Shown: positions 8,003 through 18,407 of the stretch, one piece after another | Layout of the letters: each line of letters starts with the position of its first letter | How positions within the stretch are numbered: the stretch's first letter is position 1 | Assembly (NCBI RefSeq): GCF_020991375.1 | Contig: NZ_JAJLQZ010000015.1 | Coordinates: 61,821-125,820 of the forward strand | DNA length: 64,000 nt | Origin: Glycomyces amatae | Lineage (GTDB): Bacteria > Actinomycetota > Actinomycetes > Mycobacteriales > Micromonosporaceae | Direction of reading: 5' to 3' | The notes under the pieces: model-generated | What the model was told of the DNA's origin: nothing | What the model saw: only the letters and a program-made list of their open reading frames with translations | Database searches by the model: none | Translations under genes and position numbers: made by a program

Positions 8003-9490
8003 TTATTTCAGCTTGTCCAGGATGATCTGGCGGACCGTGCCCGCGTCGGCCTGGCCCTTGGTCGCCTTCATGACCGCGCCGATGAGGACGCCGGCGGCGG
8101 CGTGGGTGCCGCCGCGGATCTTGTCGGCCACGGCCGGGTTCGCACTGATCGCCTCGTCGACGGCCGCTTCGAGCGCCCCGGTGTCGGAGACGACCTCGAG
8201 GCCGCGCTTGGCGGCGACGTCGGCCGGGTCGCCCTCGCCGGCGAGGACGCCGTCGATGACCTGGCGGGCGAGCTTGTCGTTGAGGCGGCCGTCGTCGACC
8301 ATGCCCTGGAGCTGGGCGACCTGCTCGGGGCTGATCGCGAGGCCGGTGAGCTCCTCGCCGGCCTCGTTGGCGCGGCGGGACAGCTCGCCGAGCCACCACT
8401 TGACGGCCCCGGCGGCGCCGGCCCCGGCCTCGACGGTGGCCTCGATGAGCCCGACGGCGTCGGCGTTGACGACCGACTGCATCTCCTTGTCGCCGAGAGA
8501 CCAGGCGGCCTGGAGGCGCTCGCGGCGCTTGCGCGGGAGCTCGGGGAGGCCGGCGCGCAGCTCCTCGACCCATTCGCGGCTCGGCTCCATGACGGCCAGG
8601 TCGGGCTCGGGGAAGTACCGGTAGTCGGTGGCCTCCTCCTTCGAGCGGCCGGGGCTGGTCTCGCCGGTCGCCTCGTGGAAGTGGCGGGTCTCCTGGAGGA
8701 TCCGCTCCCCGGCGTCCAGGAGCGCGGACTGGCGGCGCACCTCGTAGCGGACGGCGCGCTCGACCGAGCGCAGGGAGTTGACGTTCTTGGTCTCGGTGCG
8801 GGTGCCCCACGGCTCGCCGGGCCGGTTCAGCGAGAGGTTGACGTCGCAGCGCAGGGAGCCCTGCTCCATGCGGACGTCGGAGACGCCGAGGGAGCGGACG
8901 ATGTCGCGCAGCTCGGCGGTGTAGGCGCGGGCGACCTCGGGGGCGAGGGCGCCGGTGCCGGGGACGGGCCGGGTGACGATCTCCACGAGCGGGATGCCGG
9001 CGCGGTTGTAGTCCACGAGGGACTCGGTGGCGCCGTGGATGCGGCCGGTGGCGCCGCCGACGTGGAGGGTCTTGCCGGTGTCCTCCTCGAGGTGGACCCG
9101 CTCGATCTCGATCCGGTAGGTCTTCCCCTCGACGAGCACCTCGACGTGGCCGTCCTCGCAGAGGGGCTCCTCGTACTGGCTGGTCTGGAAGTTCTTCGGC
9201 ATGTCCGGGTAGAAGTAGTTCTTCCGGGCGAAGCGCGTCCACTCGGCGATGCGGCAGTTGAGCGCGAGGCCGATCTTGATCGTGGCCTCGACGGCGGCCC
9301 TGTTGGCGACCGGGAGGGCGCCGGGCAGGGCCAGGCAGACGGGGCAGACCTGGGTGTTGGGCTCGGCGCCGAAGGCGGTGGCGCAGCCGCAGAACATCTT
9401 GGTGTTCGTGTCGAGCTCGATGTGGGTCTCGAGGCCGAGGACGGGCTCGTAGGTCTCGACGGCCTGCTCGAAGGTGTTGAGTTTCGTCAT
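8003..9490 (-). CDS. gatB: Asp-tRNA(Asn)/Glu-tRNA(Gln) amidotransferase subunit B
   Basis: This 495-residue protein is the tRNA-binding kinase subunit of GatCAB, which phosphorylates the misacylated Glu or Asp on tRNA before amidation. It shows the family start [19 protein letters not shown], the zinc-site cysteines (FCGCA ... VCPVCL), the [14 protein letters not shown] region, [10 protein letters not shown] and [14 protein letters not shown]. The YqeY-like tail domain occupies the last 150 residues. It is the last gene of gatC-gatA-gatB, 4 bp after gatA. It is essential in organisms that lack GlnRS or AsnRS. Confidence 0.97.
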   Translation of the reverse strand: MTKLNTFEQAVETYEPVLGLETHIELDTNTKMFCGCATAFGAEPNTQVCPVCLALPGALPVANRAAVEATIKIGLALNCRIAEWTRFARKNYFYPDMPKNFQTSQYEEPLCEDGHVEVLVEGKTYRIEIERVHLEEDTGKTLHVGGATGRIHGATESLVDYNRAGIPLVEIVTRPVPGTGALAPEVARAYTAELRDIVRSLGVSDVRMEQGSLRCDVNLSLNRPGEPWGTRTETKNVNSLRSVERAVRYEVRRQSALLDAGERILQETRHFHEATGETSPGRSKEEATDYRYFPEPDLAVMEPSREWVEELRAGLPELPRKRRERLQAAWSLGDKEMQSVVNADAVGLIEATVEAGAGAAGAVKWWLGELSRRANEAGEELTGLAISPEQVAQLQGMVDDGRLNDKLARQVIDGVLAGEGDPADVAAKRGLEVVSDTGALEAAVDEAISANPAVADKIRGGTHAAAGVLIGAVMKATKGQADAGTVRQIILDKLK

Positions 9491-9494
9491 CGGG

Positions 9495-11000
<1,506 letters not shown>

Positions 11001-11002
11001 GC

Positions 11003-11302
11003 CTAGGCCTCCTCGTCCAGGATGCGGGGGACGCGGAAGCGGTCCTCGGCGGTGTCGGGGCCGCCGGCGAGGACGGCGTCGCGCGGCAGCGAGGGCTGGG
11101 GCCGGTCTTCCCTGAACACGTTCACCAGCGGCACCGCGTGCGAGGTCGGCTGGACGCCGTCGGTGTTCACCTCGGCGAGCGTCTTCATCGATTCGAGGAT
11201 GACGTCGAGCTGGCCGGCGAAGGCGTCGAGCTCGTCATCGGTGACTTCGAGGCGGGCCAGCCGCGCCAGGTGCGCGACCTCCTCGCGTGAAATCGTACTC
11301 AC
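11003..11302 (-). CDS. gatC: Asp-tRNA(Asn)/Glu-tRNA(Gln) amidotransferase subunit C
   Basis: This 99-residue subunit wraps around GatA and GatB and stabilises the complex. The signature [20 protein letters not shown] lies at the N-terminus and the [10 protein letters not shown] segment near the end. It starts at a GTG at 11302, with AGGAAAC about 10 nt upstream. It is the first gene of the operon. A possible -10 box (TAGACT on this strand, 11347-11352) lies about 45 bp upstream, without a clear -35. Confidence 0.95.
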   Translation of the reverse strand: MSTISREEVAHLARLARLEVTDDELDAFAGQLDVILESMKTLAEVNTDGVQPTSHAVPLVNVFREDRPQPSLPRDAVLAGGPDTAEDRFRVPRILDEEA

Positions 11303-11504
11303 GACAGGTGTTTCCTAACGGTTACTAGCTGCGGGAAGACCAGTCGAGTCTAGGCCGTGCGCGGCGGGGGCCCGAGGCGGGCACCGTGCAGTGTGGGCCC
11401 GGTCTGCGAGGGCTTGCCGGGGACTGTGACGAACACTGCGCGAAAAGCGGTTGTCACCGATCGAACAGGGTGGATGCGTCCCCCTAGCCACGGCGAATGT
11501 GACG

Positions 11505-11653
11505 TGATACTCTCTCGATACTGGTTCGGAACGGGTTTCCTGGTTTCCTTTCTGTTTCCTTGCTAAGAACGAGTCGGTGGGTGTTCCGACTTGTGGTGGT
11601 GTTCTCGAGCCAGTGCAGGCCCCGGGCTTCGGCCCGGGGCCTGGTTTCTTTTC
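11505..11653 (+). ncRNA. Candidate small RNA with CU-rich loops
   Basis: A rightward transcript is implied by a strong terminator at 11616-11643 that follows no gene. Upstream of it lie three near-identical TTTCCT elements (about 11535-11560), complementary to AGGA(A) ribosome-binding sites. A hairpin of 6 bp with an 8-nt loop (AGTCGG 11572-11577, CCGACT 11586-11591) follows. TACTCT near 11506 and GATACT near 11515 are possible -10 boxes; the 5' end is not fixed. The stretch has no coding features, so it reads as a trans-acting RNA candidate. Confidence 0.4.
11616..11653 (+). terminator. Rho-independent terminator with U tract
   Basis: A perfect 12-bp stem (11616-11627 and 11632-11643) with a TTCG tetraloop is followed by GTTTCTTTTC. 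The U-rich tail is on the rightward strand only. The only possible source is an unannotated rightward transcript, since both neighbouring genes are on the other strand. Confidence 0.85.
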
Positions 11654-11669
11654 ACCCTGAGGCGTTGCG

Positions 11670-13496
11670 CTACATGTTCTTTGCGGCCGCGGCGAACTCG
11701 TCCTGCTCCCCCGGGCCGTCGATCCCCTCCAGCGCGTGCTCGTCGCCGTGCCAGGCCCGCCAGAGCGCCGCGTAGTGGCCGCCGAGCGCGATGAGCTCGT
11801 CGTGGTCGCCGAGTTCGGCGACGCGGCCGTCCTCGACCACCGCGATGCGGTCGGCGTCGTGGGCGGTGTGGAGCCGGTGGGCGATCGCGATCACCGTGCG
11901 GCCCTCCAGGACCGCGCCCAGCGCGCGCTCGGTGTCGCGGGCGGCGCGCGGGTCGAGCATCGCCGTCGCCTCGTCCAGGATCACCACGTCGGGGTCGGCC
12001 AGGATGATGCGCGCGAGCGCGATCTGCTGGGCGCTCGCGGCGTCGAGCTCGCGGTGCTTGCCGCCCAGGGGCGTGTCGAGGCCCTCGGGCAGGTCGAAGG
12101 CCCAGTCGGCGCCGACGGCCGCCAGCGCCTCGCGGAGGGCCTCGTCGGAGGCGTCGGCCTTGGCGAGGACCAGGTTGTCGCGCAGGGAGGCGGTGAAGAC
12201 GTGGTGCTCCTGGGTGACCAGGGTGACGCGTCTGCGGCGCTCGTCCAGCGGCAGCGCGGCGACGTCGACGCCGCCGATCGCGGCGCGGCCCTCGCGGGGC
12301 ACGTCGGAGCCGGAGATGAGGCGCGCCAGGGTGGACTTGCCCGCGCCGGAGGGGCCGACCACGGCGAGGCGCTGGCCGGCGGGGACGCTGAGGGTGACGC
12401 CGTGGAGGACGTCGCGCGGGCTGCTCGGGTAGGCGTAGCGGACGCCGTGGAGGTCCACGGTGCCGTCGGCGGGCCGCTCGGCGGTCGCGTCCGCCTCGGC
12501 GTCCTCGGCCTCGGCGACGCCTTCGATGCGGGACATGGCCGCGAAGCCGCGCTGGACCTTCTCGACCCACATCAGGAGGTGGTCGATGGGGAACAGGATC
12601 TGGCGGGTGAGGACGGCGCAGGAGGCGACGGTGCCGAGGGAGATCGCGCCCTCGAAGTAGAAGGCGCCGCCGACGATGAGGACCGCGGCGGTGGGCATGG
12701 CGTAGGAGCCGTCCAGGAACGGGAAGAAGACGCTGCGCAGGAACAGGGTGTAGCGGGCGGCCCTCCAGTGGCGGTCGACCGTCGCGTCCCCGGCGGCGTC
12801 GCGCTGGGCGCCGAGCCGGTACGCCTCGGTGGTGCGGGCGCCGTCGGCGGAGGCGCCGATGGTGTCGCCGATGACCGACTCGGCCTCGCGCTCGGCGAGG
12901 TAGCCGCGGCGGGCGCGCTTGAGGTACCAGCGGGTGCCGATGTAGAGCGGCGGGACGATCACCAGCATGCACAGGCCCAGGAGCGGGCTGGCCCAGAGCA
13001 TCGCGGCGAGGAACACGACGACCTTGAGGAGGGACACGGTGACCTGCGGGAGGCCGTCGCGGAACAGGACCCCGGCCTCGGGGACGTCGGCCGAGGAACG
13101 GGTCATGAGGTCGCCGGAGCCGGCCTGCTCGACGACGGGCATCGGCAGGCGCAGCGCCCGTTCGACGAACTCGACGCGCATCCGCGCCGAGAGCCGTTCG
13201 CCGAGCCGGTGGGACACGAACGTGCCGGCCCAGGTGAAGACGACGACGGCGATGATCGAGGCGACCAGGCCGAGGGCGAGGGTGTCGATCGGCGTGCCGG
13301 CGGCGAGCCGGTCGAGCATGTCGCCCAAGAGGATCGGCGCGACGGCGGCGGCGACCGCGGCGACCAGGTGCAGGCCCACGGCGGTGGCCGCGCGGCGCTT
13401 CTCGGTGGCGAGGAGCCGAAGGAAGGCGCGGCGCACGGCCGGCGTGTCGGCCACCGGCAGCAGGCCGCTCGCGCGGGTCGGGACTGGGGTGCTCAC
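11670..13496 (-). CDS. ABC exporter subunit with catalytic Walker motifs (pair 1)
   Basis: This 608-residue half-transporter has a six-helix exporter membrane domain followed by an ATPase domain. Walker A (GPSGAGKST), the Q-loop (VTQEHH), Walker B with catalytic Glu (VVILDEATAMLD) and the H-loop (IAIAHRL) are intact. The LSGGQ signature is replaced by LDAASAQQ. Its partner gene immediately upstream shows the opposite pattern, so the two should form a heterodimer with one working ATP site. The GTG start at 13496 overlaps the partner's TGA (GTGA) and has a GGAGG site upstream. The substrate is unknown; drug, peptide or siderophore export are possible. Confidence 0.9.
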   Translation of the reverse strand: MSTPVPTRASGLLPVADTPAVRRAFLRLLATEKRRAATAVGLHLVAAVAAAVAPILLGDMLDRLAAGTPIDTLALGLVASIIAVVVFTWAGTFVSHRLGERLSARMRVEFVERALRLPMPVVEQAGSGDLMTRSSADVPEAGVLFRDGLPQVTVSLLKVVVFLAAMLWASPLLGLCMLVIVPPLYIGTRWYLKRARRGYLAEREAESVIGDTIGASADGARTTEAYRLGAQRDAAGDATVDRHWRAARYTLFLRSVFFPFLDGSYAMPTAAVLIVGGAFYFEGAISLGTVASCAVLTRQILFPIDHLLMWVEKVQRGFAAMSRIEGVAEAEDAEADATAERPADGTVDLHGVRYAYPSSPRDVLHGVTLSVPAGQRLAVVGPSGAGKSTLARLISGSDVPREGRAAIGGVDVAALPLDERRRRVTLVTQEHHVFTASLRDNLVLAKADASDEALREALAAVGADWAFDLPEGLDTPLGGKHRELDAASAQQIALARIILADPDVVILDEATAMLDPRAARDTERALGAVLEGRTVIAIAHRLHTAHDADRIAVVEDGRVAELGDHDELIALGGHYAALWRAWHGDEHALEGIDGPGEQDEFAAAAKNM

Positions 13497-15229
13497 GCTG
13501 CCTCCCGGGTGACGAGTGTGCGGTAGTCGGGGTGGTCGGCGACCAGCTCGTGGTGGCTGCCGGAGGCGATGACCTTGCCGCCGTGGACGAACGCGACGCG
13601 GTCGGCGCGGCCGAGCCACAGCGGCGAGGTGGTGGCGATCGCGGTGGCGCGGCCGGTGCGGGCCTCGGCCAGGCGGTCGACGATGCGGGCCTCGGTGTGC
13701 GAGTCGACCGCGGAGGTCGGTTCGCGCAGCAGGAGCGCCTCGGGGTCGGCGGCGATCGCGCGGGCCAGGCGCAGGCGCTGGCGCTGGCCGCCCGAGAGGG
13801 TGCGGGCCTGGTTGTCGAGCACGGCGTCGAGGCCGTCGGGCAGGGCTTCGACGACGTCGGCGGCGGAGGCGGCCTCCACCGCGGCGGCGACCCGGCCCTG
13901 CCCGTCCCGGGCGGCGACGGCGGCGGCGACGGTCCCGGCGAACAGGAACGCGTCGTGGTCGGCGACGAGGACGCGGCGGCGCAGCTCGTCGCGGTCCATC
14001 CGGGCGACGGGCACCTCGCCGAAGCGGGCCTCGGACCCGGTGTAGCCGCCGAGGCGGTCGAAGACGGCCGCGACCTGCTCGGAGTCGGCGGAGGCGACGG
14101 CGAGGAGCTCGCCGCCCGCGACCGTGAGGCCGGACTCGGGGTCGTGCAGCTCGGCGCCTTCGCGCGGGCCGGGCAGGACCTCCTCGGGCGCCTCGCGTTC
14201 GGGGACGGCGAGCAGTTCGCAGACCTTCCCGGCGGCGACGCGGCCCTCGATGATGCGGTAGGTGCAGCCGATGAGCCAGTGGACGGGCAGCATGAGCGCG
14301 CTGGTGTAGCCGAACGCGGCGACCATCTGCCCGGCGGTGAGGTCGCCGGAGGCGACCTGGGAGGCGGAGATCCAGATGACGACGCCCAGGAGGATCGCGG
14401 GGGTGCCCTCGCCGAGGGCGTTGAGCCAGGCGGTGGGCCCGGCGACCTTGAAACCGGCCTTGCGCAGCGCCTCGGAGTCGTCGCGGTAGGAGGCGTTGAA
14501 GCGGGCCTCGCCGCCGATGCCGCGCAGGACGCGCAGGCCGGAGACGATGTCGGAGGCGCGGTCGGTGATGTCGCCGACGCGTTCGCGGTAGCGCTCCTGG
14601 CTGTTCTGGAGCCGGGAGAGGACCGGTCCGGTGATGACGCCGACGGCGAACACCCCGATGAAGATGGTCAGGCCCAGGGCGACCGAGGTGTTGAACAGGA
14701 GGATGCCGACGGCGACGAGGCCCAGGAGGCACCCGGCGGTGGGCGAGAGGGAGTCGACGGCCCAGGCGATGCGGTTGATGTCGGTGGCGCCGACGCTGAC
14801 GACCTGGCCGGTGGTGACCTTCCGCCGCAGCTCGTCGCCGAGGCGGTTGACCTTGCGGCTGACGAGCTGGAGGGTCCGGTAGGAGGCGTCCATGCGCCAG
14901 TACACGGTGAGCCGGTGCGACCAGACGATCATCGCGGCCGAGGCGCCGCCGGCGGCGACCATCCCGAGCGACCAGCCGACGAGCGCTCCCCAGTCGCGCT
15001 GGCCCAGGCCCTGGTCGACGGCGCCGGTCAGGAAGAACGGGAGGATCGGCAGGCCGCCGAGGGCGATGCCGGAGGTGAGGAGCGCCGCGGTCATGAGGCC
15101 CTTGCGGCGCGAGGCGACCCAGTAGAGGTAGCGCCAGGGGTTCGTCGGAGGATACGACCGCCGGCCCCTCGATCCGTCGGGTCTGAGGGGGTCTGCCATG
15201 GGCAGTTGGGGAGCGCGGAGGAACCTCAC
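13493..15229 (-). CDS. ABC exporter subunit with degenerate ATP site (pair 1)
   Basis: This 578-residue half-transporter has a six-helix exporter membrane domain and an ATPase-like domain. Walker A is not recognisable: the position reads AVASADSEQVAAVF, with no GxxGxGK[ST]. The Q-loop glutamine is replaced (VADHDAFLF), the Walker B Asp is Arg (LLLREPTSAVD), and the H-loop His is lost (IATTSPLW). The signature TLSGGQRQRL is perfect. It therefore donates only LSGGQ to the site made with its partner. I start it at the GTG at 15229, because the paralogue at 22031 also starts at GTG and begins with the same LLRAP/FLRAP-LP-ADP pattern. Confidence 0.88.
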   Translation of the reverse strand: MRFLRAPQLPMADPLRPDGSRGRRSYPPTNPWRYLYWVASRRKGLMTAALLTSGIALGGLPILPFFLTGAVDQGLGQRDWGALVGWSLGMVAAGGASAAMIVWSHRLTVYWRMDASYRTLQLVSRKVNRLGDELRRKVTTGQVVSVGATDINRIAWAVDSLSPTAGCLLGLVAVGILLFNTSVALGLTIFIGVFAVGVITGPVLSRLQNSQERYRERVGDITDRASDIVSGLRVLRGIGGEARFNASYRDDSEALRKAGFKVAGPTAWLNALGEGTPAILLGVVIWISASQVASGDLTAGQMVAAFGYTSALMLPVHWLIGCTYRIIEGRVAAGKVCELLAVPEREAPEEVLPGPREGAELHDPESGLTVAGGELLAVASADSEQVAAVFDRLGGYTGSEARFGEVPVARMDRDELRRRVLVADHDAFLFAGTVAAAVAARDGQGRVAAAVEAASAADVVEALPDGLDAVLDNQARTLSGGQRQRLRLARAIAADPEALLLREPTSAVDSHTEARIVDRLAEARTGRATAIATTSPLWLGRADRVAFVHGGKVIASGSHHELVADHPDYRTLVTREAA

Positions 15230-15357
15230 TAGCCGAGCGTAAAGGGAGGGTCCGACAACCGGCAATCCGTTAAACCGTGACGCGCCTCGCCCGGCGCAGG
15301 GCCGACAATCCGGTACGAATCATTGCAATGCCGCTGCGTGGTTGCGAGACTGGTTGC

Positions 15358-15852
15358 ATGAGAACCGAACTCGCGCCGCTGTTCGCGGTGTCCGGCGCCC
15401 CGGGCGCCGGGAAGTCCGCAGTGTTCAGAGAGCTGGTCGGGGCCGCCGAGGGCATGGTGGTGGTCGACATCGACGAGCTGCTCGAGGAGGGGCGGCTCCT
15501 GGGCGTGCTCATCGCCGCGCCCGAGGCGGAGCCCGTCTGGCCCGCGTACCGGCGCATGTGGCGCCGGATCACCGACATGCCGCGCCGGGCGGGGCACCCG
15601 GTGCTGTTCCTCAGCCCCGACACCCCGAGCGACGTCGACGGGGCCGACGCGCACCTGCTGCTCGACTGCGCCGACGAGGCCCGGGCCGGGCGCCTCCAGT
15701 CGCGGGGCTGGAACCTGGACCAGATCTCGCTGGCCCTGGAGGACGCGCAGCTGTACCGGGCGCAGTTCGAGGCGGTCGTGTACACCGACGACGCCCCGCC
15801 CGCGGTGGTCGCCGGGCGGGTGCTGGAGTGGGCGAAGTCGTTCGCGGCCTGA
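15358..15852 (+). CDS. P-loop kinase-like protein
   Basis: This 164-residue protein has a clear P-loop (GAPGAGKS, residues 13-20) and a following Asp in VVVDIDELL. It resembles small kinases of the gluconate/shikimate/zeta-toxin class. The Walker B-like segment VLFLSPDTP is weak and no specific substrate signature is visible. I chose the ATG at 15358 because it starts just before the first strand. It is divergent from the ABC exporter pair and converges on the ene-reductase gene across a long hairpin. Confidence 0.7.
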   Translation: MRTELAPLFAVSGAPGAGKSAVFRELVGAAEGMVVVDIDELLEEGRLLGVLIAAPEAEPVWPAYRRMWRRITDMPRRAGHPVLFLSPDTPSDVDGADAHLLLDCADEARAGRLQSRGWNLDQISLALEDAQLYRAQFEAVVYTDDAPPAVVAGRVLEWAKSFAA

Positions 15853-15856
15853 GGGT

Positions 15857-15890
15857 CCGGCCCGCGCGGGTGCGGGCCCGCGCGGGCCGG
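15857..15890. terminator. Bidirectional terminator, 14-bp stem
   Basis: A perfect 14-bp stem (15857-15870 and 15877-15890) with a 6-nt loop separates two convergent genes. Confidence 0.8.
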
Positions 15891-15894
15891 GGCT

Positions 15895-17019
15895 TCAGGC
15901 GAGGGACTGGAGCTGGCCGATGGCGAACACCGCGGTGGCGTCCCCGCGCATGACCTTGCCCGGCCAGTCGGGGTCGGCGATGAGGCTGCGGCCCACGGCG
16001 ATCAGGTCGAACTCGTCGTTCTCCATGCGGTCGAGGAGCTTGTCGATGCCGGTGGCGCCCGGCTTGAACGACATGCCCTGGGGGCCCGTGAACTCCCGGT
16101 CGAGGCCGACCGAGCCGACGGAGATCACGGGCTTGCCGGTGAGCTTCTTGGTCCAGCCCGCGAGGTTGAGGTCGCTGCCGTCGAACTCGGGGAGCCAGTA
16201 GCGGCGGGTGGAGGCGTGGAAGGCGTCGACGCCCGCGTCCGCGAGGGGCGCCAGGAGCTGCTCGAGCCGCTCGGGGGTGTCCGCCAGGCGGGCGTCGTAG
16301 GCGCCGCCCTTCCACTGCGAGAAGCGGAAGAGGACCGGGAATTCCGGCGAGACGGCGGCGCGGACGGCCGCGGCGACCTCGGCGGCGAAGCGGGTGCGGG
16401 AGCGGAGGTCGCCGCCGTAGGCGTCGGTGCGGTGGTTGGTCCCGGCCCAGAGGAACTCGTCGACGAGGTAGCCGTGGGCGCCGTGGATCTCGACGCCGTC
16501 GAAGCCGACGCGCTCCGCGTCGGCGGCGCTCGCGGCGAAGGCGGCGACCACGGCGTCGATGTCCGCCTGCGTCATGGCGCGGCCCTTGGGGGCGCCCGCC
16601 AGGTCGATGCCGGAGGGGCTGAGCACGTCGGCGTCGGGGACCGGGCCGGTCCAGGGGTCGCGCGTGGCGCCCACGTGCCACAGCTGCGCGGCGATCCGGC
16701 CGCCCGCCGCGTGCACGGCGTCGACCGCGCGCTTCCAGCCGGCGAGCTGCTCCTCGCCGTGGAGGCGCGGGACCTTCCTGCTCGCCCAGGTGCTCTCGTG
16801 GCCGATGTAGGCGCCCTCGGTGACGATGAGGCCGACGCCGCCCGCGGCCCGGCGGGCGTAGTAGGCGGCGACGTCCTCGCCGGGAATGCCTCCGGGCGAG
16901 AACTCCCTGGTCATGGGCGCCATGACGACGCGGTTGCGGAGTTCGAGGCCGTTGATCGCGTACGGGCGGGCGAGCAGTCGCTCGGCCCGCTTCCCGGTGG
17001 TCGTGCGGCTGTCGGTCAC
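15895..17019 (-). CDS. NADH:flavin oxidoreductase (Old Yellow Enzyme family)
   Basis: This 374-residue FMN-dependent TIM-barrel ene-reductase of the OYE family probably reduces activated alkenes using NAD(P)H. Visible family features are NRVVMAPMTREF near the N-terminus, AQLWHVGATRDP, VEIHGAHGYLVDEFLW with the substrate-binding His, and YGGDLRSRTRF. It starts at a GTG at 17019 with AGGAG 7 nt upstream. It is divergent from a TetR-family gene, and a perfect palindrome lies between them, so expression is probably induced by an electrophilic or aromatic ligand of that repressor. The true substrate is unknown. Confidence 0.92.
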   Translation of the reverse strand: MTDSRTTTGKRAERLLARPYAINGLELRNRVVMAPMTREFSPGGIPGEDVAAYYARRAAGGVGLIVTEGAYIGHESTWASRKVPRLHGEEQLAGWKRAVDAVHAAGGRIAAQLWHVGATRDPWTGPVPDADVLSPSGIDLAGAPKGRAMTQADIDAVVAAFAASAADAERVGFDGVEIHGAHGYLVDEFLWAGTNHRTDAYGGDLRSRTRFAAEVAAAVRAAVSPEFPVLFRFSQWKGGAYDARLADTPERLEQLLAPLADAGVDAFHASTRRYWLPEFDGSDLNLAGWTKKLTGKPVISVGSVGLDREFTGPQGMSFKPGATGIDKLLDRMENDEFDLIAVGRSLIADPDWPGKVMRGDATAVFAIGQLQSLA

Positions 17020-17032
17020 AGGTCGGCTCCTT

Positions 17033-17065
17033 GTGTACGTTGTATATGCCAGATACAACGTACAC
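17033..17065. promoter_or_regulatory. TetR operator: perfect 13-bp inverted repeat
   Basis: GTGTACGTTGTAT (17033-17045) is repeated inverted at 17053-17065 with a 7-bp spacer. It sits in the short divergent region between the ene-reductase and the TetR gene and overlaps TATACA (17042-17047 on the reductase strand), which could be the reductase -10. It should bind the adjacent TetR regulator and control both directions. Confidence 0.85.
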
Positions 17066-17123
17066 TGAAAGATACCGCGTCCACCACTGCTACGGTGTGA
17101 CCACATCCGGGGAGGTGAAGGCG

Positions 17124-17852
17124 ATGGCGGGCAAGGCGACCGAGGAGGCCACGCTCTGGGAGCGGCTCGAACGCCCCGCACGCGCGCCCCGCCAGCGCCT
17201 CAGCGGGCGGATCATCGCCGCGAAGGCCGTCGCGATCGCCGACGAGCAGGGCCTGTGCGCGGTCACCATGCGGAGCCTCGCGACGGCCCTCGAGGTCGCC
17301 CCGATGGCGGCCTACCGGTTCGTGGGCGGCAAGGACGACCTCTTTGCGCTCATGGTCAACGAGGTGTACGCCGAACTCGCGCTCCCCGAAGGGGAGTGGC
17401 GCGTGGTCCTGCGGGCCTTCGCCGAGCGGACCAGGGCGCTGATGCACCGCCACCGCTGGCTGGCCGAGCTCCCCCCGCACGCCGCCATGGCCCCGACCCC
17501 GAACCGGGTCCTGGCCGTCGACCGGGCGCTCGCCGCGCTCGACGGCCTCGGCCTGACGGTCGACGCGATGGCGGCGGCGGTGCGCGCCGTCGGGGCCTAC
17601 GTCCACGGCGCGGCCGGCGAGGAGGTCGCGCTCGGGCAGGTCGTGGAGCAGTGCGGCCTGCGGGGCCGCGACGAGGTCCGCGAGGCGCTCGCCCCGCAGA
17701 TGCGCTGGCTGCTCGGCACCGGGCGCTTCCCGGTCTACGAGCGCTACATCTACGAGGCCGGGTGCGCCGAGGACCCGCAGGAGGTCTTCGAGGCCGGGCT
17801 CGGACTCGTCCTCGACGGCATCGCCGCCCGCGTCGCCGCCGCGGGGGCGTGA
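17124..17852 (+). CDS. TetR/AcrR family repressor
   Basis: This 242-residue regulator has an N-terminal helix-turn-helix (LATALEVAPMAAYRFVGGKD, about residues 60-80). The C-terminal domain resembles the TetR_C type found in tetracycline-class regulators. The ATG at 17124 has a GGGGAGG ribosome-binding site. In-frame codons further upstream would place the operator inside the coding region and are unlikely. It is divergent from the ene-reductase, whose promoter carries the palindrome. The ligand is not known. Confidence 0.88.
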   Translation: MAGKATEEATLWERLERPARAPRQRLSGRIIAAKAVAIADEQGLCAVTMRSLATALEVAPMAAYRFVGGKDDLFALMVNEVYAELALPEGEWRVVLRAFAERTRALMHRHRWLAELPPHAAMAPTPNRVLAVDRALAALDGLGLTVDAMAAAVRAVGAYVHGAAGEEVALGQVVEQCGLRGRDEVREALAPQMRWLLGTGRFPVYERYIYEAGCAEDPQEVFEAGLGLVLDGIAARVAAAGA

Positions 17853-17881
17853 CCCGCGCCGCGCCTTCGTAGACTGCGTCG

Positions 17882-18313
17882 ATGGAGATCATCGATGTCG
17901 AGCCCGGCGACCCCCGACTCACCGCCGAGCTGCTGCCGGTCCTATGCGAGCTGCGCCCGCACCTGACCGCCGAGTCCTTCGCCGAGGTGTACGACGAGGG
18001 GTACGAGCAGGGTCTGCGCTTCACCGGGGCGTACTGGCACGAGGGCGGCTGCGTCGGCGTGGCGGGCTGGCGCCTCGTGGTGAACACCCACCGGCTGCGG
18101 ATGCTGTACGTCGACGACCTCGTCACCGCCGCTCGGGCGCGTTCGGCGGGGGTGGGGCGCGCGCTGCTGGCGCACCTGGAGGAGCGGGCCCGCGAACTCG
18201 GCTGCACCGCAATCGAACTCGACTCGGGCACGCACCGCCGCGACGCGCACCGGTTCTACATGCGCGAGCGGATGACCATCATGGGCTTCCACTTCGACAA
18301 GGCGCTCGACTAG
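17882..18313 (+). CDS. GNAT family N-acetyltransferase
   Basis: This 143-residue acetyltransferase has the acetyl-CoA motif A, ARSAGVGRALLAHLEERA (about residues 83-100), and the C-terminal RDAHRFYMRERM segment. It follows the TetR gene by 29 bp on the same strand and may be co-transcribed with it. The acceptor substrate is unknown. Confidence 0.88.
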   Translation: MEIIDVEPGDPRLTAELLPVLCELRPHLTAESFAEVYDEGYEQGLRFTGAYWHEGGCVGVAGWRLVVNTHRLRMLYVDDLVTAARARSAGVGRALLAHLEERARELGCTAIELDSGTHRRDAHRFYMRERMTIMGFHFDKALD

Positions 18314-18407
18314 GGGACGTAGGCGCGCCCGACGGCCGTTGCCGGGCCCCGCGGCCCGCTCGCCGCGTTGCCGGCGCTCCAGACGCGGCGCCGGTCCGAG
18401 GGGCCCC

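Larger units (their letters stand above)
11303..11669. other. Intergenic region between gatC and ABC exporter
   Basis: The region holds the gatC promoter area on one strand. On the other strand it carries a terminator-ended, pyrimidine-rich stretch that may be a small RNA. No ORF here has a credible ribosome-binding site or codon bias. Confidence 0.5.
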
